NCBI RefSeq assembly: GCF_003086295.3
Contig: NC_092051.1
Span: 70,557,772 to 70,621,771 of the forward strand
Reading direction: 5' to 3'
Length of the DNA stretch: 64,000 bases
DNA from: Arachis hypogaea
Taxonomy: Eukaryota > Streptophyta > Magnoliopsida > Fabales > Fabaceae
Below, one piece after another: positions 56,605-64,000 of the stretch (positions within the stretch are counted from its first letter, which is position 1; the number at the start of each line of letters is the position of its first letter). Under the pieces are notes generated by a model. That model was not told where the DNA came from, did not search any database, and worked only from the letters and a program-made list of their open reading frames with translations. A program made the translations under genes and the position numbers.

Positions 56605-57706
56605 GTTTGACAGTGCATGTGTGAAAGCATTTGAAGAGCTAAGGAGAGTTGTTACCACAGCACTGATTGTGCGAGGCCCCAACTGGATGTTGCCATTCAA
56701 GATAATGTACGATGCATCAAACCATGCTGTAGGTGCCGCGCTTGCACAGTGCGATGGTAAAATTCCTTGTGTCATTGCTTACTCTTCTAAAACACTGGAT
56801 GCAGCACAATCCAACTATACCACTACGGAAAAGGAACTCCTAGCTATTGTTCATGCTTTAGATAAATTTAGATCTTATTTGCTAGGGTCCAAGATAGTGG
56901 TATACACATATCATGCAGCTTTAAACTACTTATTGACAAAGAACGAGTCAAAGCCTAGACTCGTACGTTGGATCTTGTTTTTGCAAGAATTTGACATTGA
57001 GATCAAGGACCGGAGTGGGTCTCAAAACTTGGTTGTAGATCATTTAAGCCGCCTTGAGAATTTAAAATTTGACCCATTTCCGATCAATGACTCATTCCCA
57101 TTGGATAGTTTGCATGCTCTGTCGGATAGCTTTCTTTGGTTTGCCCCAATGGCGAACTACTTGGTTGCGAAAATCTTCCCTCCCAACTTTTCTAAAAACC
57201 AAAGGGACAAGTTAAGGAGTGATTCCAAATACTACATTTGGGATGATCCTCACTTGTGGAAGAGGGGCGTGGACCAAGTAATTCGAAGATGTGTGCCGAA
57301 ATCTGAAATTCAACACATTCTTGAAGCTTGCCATTCGTCCGAATGTGGTGGTCACTTTGGCCCACAAAGGAAAGCTAAAAAGGTGTTGGATTGTGGATTC
57401 TGGTGGCCAACCTTATTCAAGGATACTAACCGGTTCTGTGTGTCTTTTCATCAGTGTCAGAAGTCAGAAAACACGTCCCAAAGGGATGAGATGCCTCAGC
57501 AACCTATGTTGTTCTGTGAGATATTTGATGTATGGGGCATTAACTTTATGGGACCATTTCCCAACTCAAGTGGGTATCTATATATTCTGTTAGCGGTTGA
57601 CTACGTGTCAAAGTGGGTAGAAGCAATACCTACCCGCCTTGACGACGCGAATACCGTTGTTTCTTTTATTAGAAATCGTGAGCGACCAAGGATCCCACTT
57701 TTGTAA
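56594..57706 (+). pseudogene. RNase H and integrase N-terminal part of element E
   Basis: Frame 56594-57706. The RNase H region is seen as [35 protein letters not shown] and DHLSRLE. Relatives have TDHAAL where this copy has TYHAAL, so a catalytic Asp is lost. The integrase zinc-binding part reads [10 protein letters not shown] ... FCVSFHQCQ, lacking one Cys of the usual CxxC. The core reads [10 protein letters not shown] where relatives have WG(I/M)DF: first catalytic Asp changed to Asn. The ORF ends at 57706 after a deletion of roughly 20 residues in the integrase core. Confidence 0.88.
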
Positions 57707-58403
57707 CAGGAAAGTAGAGGTACTGCTCAAGCGCTATGGAGTGTTGCATAAGGTTGCCACTGCTTATCATCCGTAAACTAATGGATAAGCGGAAGTGTCC
57801 AACCGGGTGATCAAGAGAATCTTGGAGAACGTGATCAATCCACAAAGGAAGGATTGGAGCTTCCGGCTAGGAGATGCACTGTGGGCGTATAGGATGGCCT
57901 ACAAGACTCCGTTAGGGATAAGTTCCTTCCGGATTTTCAATGGTAAGGCATGCCACCTTCTGGTGGAAATCGAGCACAAAGCCTATTGGGCGGTAAAACA
58001 GTGCAACATGGATCCAACCAAGGCGGGAGTGGCCGGGAAATTACAGCTAGAGGAGCTCGAGTATTTGAGGAGCGAAGCGTATGAGAATGCCCGAATTTAC
58101 AAGGAAAAGACTAAGGCATTTCATGATCATCACATATGGAAGAAGGATTTTCAAGAAGGTGATGAGGTTCTCCTCTACAACTCGAGGCTTAGATTCATGT
58201 CTGGCAAGCTCCGTTCTAGATGGGAAGGACCCTTCAAGTTGAAGGAGATAAAGCCTTATGGAGTGGTAGAATTGTTTGATCCTAAAAGTGAAGCAAATTT
58301 CAAGGTGAATGGACATAGAATGAAGAAGTACCATGGCTACAAGCTCCCAAAAGAGCAAGAGGTGTTCCTACTAACGGATGCACCTAGAGGAGGAGAAGCT
58401 TAA
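57678..58403 (+). pseudogene. Integrase C-terminal part of element E
   Basis: Frame from 57678 ([12 protein letters not shown], second catalytic Asp) with stops TAA 57774 and TAA 57786 at two Gln positions of the conserved TAYHPQTNGQAE region; then AEVSNR with the catalytic Glu. From 57795 to 58403 it is open: LGDALWAYRMAYKTPLGIS, WEGPFKLKEIKPYGVVELFD, NGHRMKKYHGYKLP. The C-terminus is the Athila type, with no chromodomain. Confidence 0.88.
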
Positions 58404-58445
58404 GCGACTGAGTGTCCAACTTAAGGACGTTAAAGAAAAGTGCTT

Positions 58446-58472
58446 GGTGGGAGGCACCCCCCGGTGGTAAGA
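58446..58472 (+). promoter_or_regulatory. Stem-loop and GTAAGA donor-like site after pol (E)
   Basis: GGTGGG-AGGCAC-CCCCCC (58446-58463 region, one mismatch in the stem), then GGTG|GTAAGA (58467-58472), a near-consensus plant 5' splice site, about 45 bases after the pol stop. Confidence 0.7.
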
Positions 58473-58769
58473 TCTTCCTTGTGTATACCATCTTGTTTTT
58501 AGCTTTAGATTCTTGTGAATTTTGTGACTTCTTGATATTGTTGATTGCATAGGATTACTAGTTTTGTTCATCTTGTTGGATGATTAGGATGTTCATATAG
58601 ATTTCCTTATTTTGGTATGGATGAATTGTTGAAGTGAAGAGAATGCTATATTTTGAATAAGTGTATGAATTTGTGAAGTGTTCTCTTGACTACTAGCTTA
58701 AACACCTGCCAAAATTGTGTTAGAATAGCTTTTCTCTATTTTGTGTGAAAAAAAAAGCAAGGAAAACGG
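58473..58769 (+). other. Non-coding spacer between pol and cassette (E)
   Basis: AT-rich, no ORF; with the cassette and leader it makes the pol to env-like spacer of Athila-type elements. Confidence 0.6.
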
Positions 58770-59275
58770 GCATCCGCGCGCAAGCGCCCTGTGCGCGTGT
58801 GCGGGGGTGGTGCATTTCATACTCCTGGGCCAATAACCCAAGAATCATGCCCACTTTGTGCCCATTTCGTGCTAGGCACCCACACGTCCGCGTACGTGCC
58901 GCGCGCACGCAACTTGCAATTTGACCATCGACGCGCAAGCACACTGTGCGCGCGCGCGCCGATGGTGCTACATAAACCCCCTGGTACAAAACCCAGAGAG
59001 TTGTGCCACACTTGTGCCTAGCCTGTGCCAAAACCGATGCGTCCGCTCACTTCGCGCGTCCGCGCCGGTCGCCAATTCATTCAGGTACGCGTCCGCGCGC
59101 CTGTGCTGCATGCCAACTCTGGTACAAATACCCGAGACTTAGGCCAACTTTGTGCCAATCTCATGCTAGGGGCACAGCTGTACTCACGCATCAGCGCCGT
59201 TGACGCGTACGCATCCCTTGCCCAACCCTCACCGACGCGCCAGCGCACCGTGCGCGCGTGCCGGTCACGCGAATC
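58770..59275 (+). repeat. CpG palindrome cassette, internal copy in E
   Basis: Repeated ccgcgcgcaagcgccctgtg-like and GACGCGCAAGCACAC words, separated by a recurring unit of the form ACTCCTGGGCCAATAACCCA / CCCTGGTACAAAACCCAGAG / CTCTGGTACAAATACCCGAG with gcccactttgtgcc. At least three such units of about 130-150 bp can be followed. Apparent ORFs here are composition artefacts. Confidence 0.75.
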
Positions 59276-59289
59276 AGTTTTAAAGCTGC

Positions 59290-59499
59290 GCGCCCTGCCT
59301 CTATTCCACTTTTTTTCTTATTTCTTTCTTCTTCCTTCTTCATCACCTCTCTTTTCTTCTCTTCTTCTTCCACAATCCACCACCACCGTCTCCGGTTACT
59401 TACCAGCGACCACCACCGCTTCAGGTGACCCTACACTTTTTTTCTCCTTCTCATTCTCACAAGAAGAGAACTTCACTTTCCTCTTTTCTCCGTCTCAAG
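59290..59499 (+). promoter_or_regulatory. Pyrimidine-rich leader upstream of env-like ORF (E)
   Basis: Long CTT/TTC tract (59307-59375), CCACCACCACCGTCTCCGGT, then more CT-rich sequence to CTCAAG|GTTCTAC. Same order as in D. Confidence 0.5.
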
Positions 59500-60172
59500 G
59501 TTCTACTTCTTCCATATCTCATATATTACTTTCTTTGCATAATCTCTTCTTCTAGTAGATTTTTCTTATTAATTTACTTATTTTCTCTTTTAGCTACGTG
59601 ATTATACTACTTGCTTTTTGTTTGCTTACTTCTCCCTTTTTCTTGTTCTTCCATGGATGTTGAATTTGAGTTTTCAATTGCGTCAATAGATCTTCTTGAT
59701 TGTTTTTCATTATCTTTGTCATGTAAGTGATGTTGTGTGATGATTGATGTTTCATTTTGAGCTTCTGATTGGTTGAGTATCTCATAATTGCTCATTGCTT
59801 GATAATTGCACACCAAGTGTTCGAGGAAATGCATGAATGCCATTTTGGTTTATTTTAATCATGTATCTTCAATTTGGTGCTCCCTCCTCATTCACTTGCT
59901 CTCTTCGAAATGCATTGAGTCCACCTTGCTTATCACTTGCTAATTAGATACTCATTGAACATGACTTACTTGTTGTTATAGATGCTTGAGATTATTTTTC
60001 TCATGCCAATTTGCATGCTTCACTCTCTCTTGCATCCCATGCCAAGTGTTATGACCCATGTCTCTATGATTACTTTGTTGCAAGATTTCTTGTGGGCACT
60101 ATCTTTCACTTGCGTGTTTTTGTTGAGATGATTCTTTGGGTTCAATGCTTTCCTTTTCCCTTCCTTTTTCAG
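59500..60172 (+). other. Putative intron before env-like ORF (E)
   Basis: 673 bp, AT-rich. Starts AG|GTTCTA and ends with a T/C-rich tract and TTTTTCAG|G before ATG 60174. No credible ORF. Confidence 0.5.
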
Positions 60173-60173
60173 G

Positions 60174-61422
60174 ATGGCCACCAAGAAAGGCAAGGAGAAA
60201 GCTTCAAGGAAACTGGCCGCAAAGAGGGCACCGCAAAGGTCAAACTCAAAGGCGCACTCTTTATTAGGAGCCAAACCCCTATCTAAAAAGGCGAAGGCAC
60301 CCGCTCCTATTGATGAAAACGAGAAGAGCAAATCGGCAAAGGATTCTTCAAAGTTCCCCAACCGCTTCTGTGAACTTGTGTTCCCCGCCATGGTTGAGAG
60401 GAACTATCATGCTAAGCATCTACTCGCTCTGCCAGACAAGGTTGCTCCTTCTATTCTACCCCGCATTGAACGGCGAGGATGGGAGTTTCTTCTGAGAAAA
60501 CCATAAGAGGTCAACCTCTCATGGGTTGTAGGTTCTACACTAACTACCATCTTCCCTCTCTTTAATCGGTATACGTGCGCCGGAAGCAAGTCTCAGTTTC
60601 AGAAGAGGCTATTCAGCATGTGCTTAATGTCTTACTAGTATCAAGTGACATGGATGGCTACCAAGAGGTCTTACGTCAGCGAGAAAAGTTTGGATTTGAT
60701 TGGGACTCGATTCTCCGAGTCATTGCTAAACCAGAGGCATTTTGGACCCATGGTCAACTCTGGATGAGGCCCAAGTGCATTGATGCTCGCTTCCTTATTG
60801 TAGAAGCTAGAGCTTGGGCCCAGATCCTATCCCAGTATGTGCTACCTAGCACCCACAAGTCGTCCTTCACGATGGATCTCGCTTTGCTTGTTTGGTGTAT
60901 TCTCACGGAGAGACCGGTGAACATTCTGCCTCTTGTCAAGCAAGCGATGGGTCAAGTCCACGGCCGTGGTAATTTGCCATTTCCAGCATTGGTATCCAAT
61001 TTAGTTGCTGCTGCGGGTGTTCCTTGGGAAGATATGGACACGAAGGCTATAATTTCGGCTAAGGGCGATGTGGTCCCAAGTGGAAATACTTACATCTTCC
61101 CATGATCAACCCAAGCCTTAACATAGCCCTTCCATCTACTATTCTTTCTACCTCATCATCACCACCACTGCAAAGATCCACACATCAAAGGATAGAAGAT
61201 CTACACCGGAAGATTGATAGATATGAGCGGCGCAACCAACGCCGATTCACTTATATCAAGAAGCTTCTGCGTTGCGTTACCCCTAGCATAGAGGAACCTA
61301 AAATATTCACATCCACCTCAAACCTAAGTGATGGGAGCTCTGATAGAGGGGATAGTGAAGGTTCCGGTCCCGACCGTCCTTTGCGCATTGTTGGTAGCAC
61401 GGAAGACCGTGCTAAATTCTAA
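60174..61422 (+). pseudogene. Env-like ORF of element E, lightly broken
   Basis: ATG 60174 directly after TTTCAGG, A at -3 and G at +4. The N-terminus is basic (MATKKGKEKASRKLAAKRAP), NLS-like. FCELVFPAMVERNYHAKHLL and RRGWEFLL match the PF20167-type family. TAA at 60504 (Gln expected) and a frame change near 60545 lead into 60575-61105 (VSEEAIQHVLNVLLVSSDMD, FDWDSILRVIA, DARFLIVEARAWAQILSQYV, LALLVWCILTERPVNIL). A second frame change gives 61102-61422 with DRYERRNQRRFTYIKKLL and a Ser/Asp-rich tail. No signal peptide, membrane segment or furin-like site is visible. Placed as env in Athila elements, but its role is unknown. Confidence 0.8.
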
Positions 61423-61436
61423 GTGTGGAGAGGTCG
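61395..61436 (+). promoter_or_regulatory. Internal hairpin and purine tract at env-like stop (E)
   Basis: TAGCACGG-AAGA-CCGTGCTA (61395-61414, 8-bp perfect stem), then AATTCT and AAGTGTGGAGAGGTCG (61421-61436), overlapping the stop codon at 61420. Confidence 0.75.
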
Positions 61437-62938
61437 TTCGACCGATCTCCATGGGTAACAATTTCTTCCTCTCAACACCCATGGATTTATCTTTTGCTTA
61501 GTAGTTAGTACATTGCATGTGTAGTCAGTCTTGCTTGTAAATACTCCTTGCATGATAGTTAGTTCCTATAGAGTTACTTGGTCAAAATAATAACTTCTTC
61601 CCCAAGAAGCTGTGTTTTGGGTACCCTACCAATTTTGAAAAAATTTTTTGTGATAAAATTTCTTCGAGAATGTATTTTGGAACATAGTGATTGAGCTAAG
61701 AACACAAACATGTGAGTTTTGAGCCTATTGTGTGGTTACATCTTCTAACCACTATTTTCCATTCTTGTGTGCATTATTCTCTCTCTATGATTGTAATCCT
61801 TGCTTTGCCTGGTTCTATATCTCCATTACCTGGTGTATGAATGCATTTACATGATTGAGGCCATCATTTTAATAGTCACTTTTCCCAAATGGCCTTAACC
61901 CTTTTTATCTACCATTGCTAACCATTTTTGAGCCTATGATAAACCCTCTTTGTTCTTAAATAGAGCACATCAACAACCCTAAGTGAAAAATAATGAATGT
62001 CCCTAGATTTAGATCCTTGATTAGCTTAGGTAAGTTAGGGTGTGTGTCATTCAAATGGGAGGATGTACTTGGGAACTTGGGTAGATATAAAAGTGTGTAT
62101 TTGTAATTGTAATTGGAAATTTTGGAAAGTGGGAACATACTCATGTGTTGAATGATTGAGCCATGTGCATTGGAACTTTTGTACATGAAACCCCAAGAAA
62201 AAGGGGACCAAAAAAAAATTTTATATGTATATATGAGAACGTAAGAAAAAGAAATAGAAAAATACAAGAAACAAAAAATAGAAAAAGAGAAAGCCATGAA
62301 AGGGGACAAAAATGCCTCAAGACAAGGTAATAATAACAATGCATATGGGATGTGGATTAAAGAGAATGCATGAGTATGTGAAAATTGAAACCCATGGGTA
62401 GTTAGGTATTGTATTATAGTTGTATAGGTTGTTCTATGTGTCTAGTAGGATCCTAAGTTAACCAAGGATTCAAATTTTAAGCTCACTTGACCATATACAT
62501 CCTTACCTTCACCTTAGCCCCATTACAACCCATGAATAAGACCTCATGATACTTGTAAGCATGCATTAAGTAATTGTTGATTGTTAGATGAAAGACAAAT
62601 CTTGGAAAGCATGATTAGGAGAGGATTGAGTGACGAACCCTATACACTCAAGCGAATAGAGCGGATACACTTCCGGTGAGGGTTCGATGCTCAACTCCTT
62701 GTTCCCGGCTTTCACAAGCGTTCATCTAGCAAGTTATATGCACTTCATGTTGATGTTCAAATTGGTAGGATTCATGAACTACATAACATTTTCACCCCAT
62801 ATGCTCATATGTGTTCTTGGAGGATAGATTTACCCTTGACCAAGTAGATAGATGATTTTACTTTAGTTGCATGCATTCATTTAGGAAAATTGCATTGCAT
62901 AAACCCTTTCTTACCATGATCTTTGGTCTTTTTATTTT
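61437..62938 (+). other. 3' untranslated region of E
   Basis: No gene. Blocks at 61690-61940 and 62440-62720 are shared with D (13130-13400) and with the P-type elements (300-560; 15040-15290 reversed). A-rich run at 62209-62290. Confidence 0.75.
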
Positions 62939-62976
62939 AAGCATGAGGACATGCTTGGTTTAACTATGGGGAGATT
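62939..62976 (+). promoter_or_regulatory. Hairpin plus polypurine tract of element E
   Basis: AAGCATG-AGGA-CATGCTT (62939-62956), then GGTTTAACTA and TGGGGAGATT (62967-62976) abutting the 3' LTR. Confidence 0.85.
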
Positions 62977-64000
62977 TGATAAACCCCAATTTTGTGGTTT
63001 ATATTGTGTAGAATTTGGGGGGTTTTGTCAATATTTCTCACACTTATCCACAAGAAATGCATGGTTTTGTGTTCTCTTCCTAATATGCTTCATGATGAAA
63101 AACATGCTTATTTTACCTTAGAATTGCTATATTTTGATCCTCTTTTATTGTCATTTGATGCCGTGATGTATTTGTTGAGTGATTTCAGGATTTATAGGAC
63201 AAGAATGGCCTTGAAGAGAGAAAGAAAGCTTGCACAAAAGGGAGGAACATGAAGACTTAGATTTTGGGAACTTCAGCACCGACGCATCGGTGTGGATGAG
63301 GATTGTTGGAAGCGGCGTGCAAGGATGGACGCATCGGTGCAGATTAGAGAATTCCCACCGACACGCACGCGCACATGGCGCGCACGCGTGTATCACAAAA
63401 GCAATCGGCGTGCACGTACGCATGACGCGCACGCGCGAAAAGCTGAACGTGACCTCATTAAAGGAAATTATGCCTGGTGATTTCTGAGGCTCATCAGGCC
63501 CAAATTCAAGCTGTTTCTGCATGGAAAAGACCCAAGGATGCTAGGGAGAAATTGGGGATCAATCATTTTACACTTAGGCACAATTTTAGTTAGTTTTTGG
63601 GTTTTTTGTTCTTCTATAGAGAGAAGCCTTTGTTCCTCTCTAGATCTACCTTTAATTTGATCTTCCCTTGTTGAATTCTGAATTGGATCTGGTCAATTAC
63701 TAGTTTTAATTGTTTAATTTGAATTCTCTAGTATAATTTTGTTTAGATCTTGTGTTAGTTTTATGTTTCTTTGTTGTTTTTCATTTTATACCCATTTCAC
63801 GAATTTTGTAGATCCTGATTTGTTATTGTTGCATTGATGATTTCCATGATTAATTGTGTAGTTTGAGTGATTGTATGTTGATAATTGTTAGTGGGTACTT
63901 GTTAGTTCCAATTTAATTGCAATTTAATTAGATCTTTTATTAATGCTTACCATGTGTTTGATGAAATGTTTTCTTTGATTATGGAGTATTTCTCTTTACT
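62977..64000 (+). repeat. 3' LTR of element E (first 1024 bp; runs off window)
   Basis: TGATAAACCCCAATTTTGTGG, collinear with 51012 onward. A block near 63283 differs from the 5' LTR (gacgcatcggtgtggatgag against gacgcgtacgcgcacctcac), so the cassette has partly changed. Confidence 0.9.

Larger units (their letters stand above)
51012..64000 (+). mobile_element. Athila-lineage Ty3 retrotransposon E (full gene set, decayed; right end off window)
   Basis: 5' LTR at 51012-52758, primer site at 52765, gag, protease, RT, RNase H, integrase, env-like ORF, untranslated region, polypurine tract, and 3' LTR from 62977 to beyond the window. Gene order and RT motifs (FMDDFSVYG, FGLCNAPATFQRCM) are those of Athila. 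All protein regions carry stops or frameshifts, so it is not autonomous now. Confidence 0.95.

Overview
This window is plant nuclear DNA made almost entirely of nested LTR retrotransposons. I see no host protein gene, rRNA or tRNA gene, and no CRISPR array. A legume, most likely peanut (Arachis), is suggested by LTRs packed with TCACGCGTACGCGTC- and TGTGCGTACGCACA-type palindromes, by LTRs opening TGATGAGCGGATATTTTAT, and by Gag and Athila-type Pol proteins. That is recognition from memory, not a database match. Family letters below (P, D, S, F, T, E) are mine.

Left part (1-33246). At 1-2257 lies the 3' end of a plus-strand P-type element. LTR fragments in both orientations follow (2258-3307), then a D-type LTR with primer site and leader (3750-5575). 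A solo S-type LTR on the minus strand, with a perfect ACGTT target duplication, is split into 6093-6253 and 31581-32801. Element D (plus, 6254-31580) sits inside it. Element P (minus, 13840-29778) sits inside D. Element F (plus, 16325-22896, target duplication TAGTT) sits inside P. That makes four nested insertions. D and P are non-autonomous: they carry an unrecognised ORF (ORF X) where gag-pol would be, and both keep the downstream ORF usually called env-like. F carries an open gag and no pol.

Right part (33247-64000). A plus-strand S element starts at 33247 (LTR, primer site, leader, decayed gag at 50407). Its leader is split by T, a minus-strand array LTR-internal-LTR-internal-partial LTR with period 6893 bp and 4546-bp LTRs; each T unit encodes an open Gag with zinc knuckles and no pol. 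The S gag is cut at 51012 by E, an Athila-lineage element with gag, protease, reverse transcriptase, RNase H, integrase and env-like ORFs. All E genes carry stops or frameshifts or run into one that does, and its 3' LTR runs off the window.

How the parts relate. E, D and P share one downstream plan: gag-pol or ORF X; a short stem-loop followed by a GT splice-donor-like site; a CpG-rich palindrome cassette; a pyrimidine-rich leader; an intron-like stretch ending TTTTCAG|GATG; the env-like ORF; a hairpin plus purine tract; a conserved untranslated block; and a second hairpin plus purine tract that primes the 3' LTR. The strongest candidates for something undescribed are the purine-loop hairpins beside the polypurine tracts, which change on both sides of the stem while keeping pairing and occur in three unrelated lineages, and the splice-like layout of the env-like ORF.
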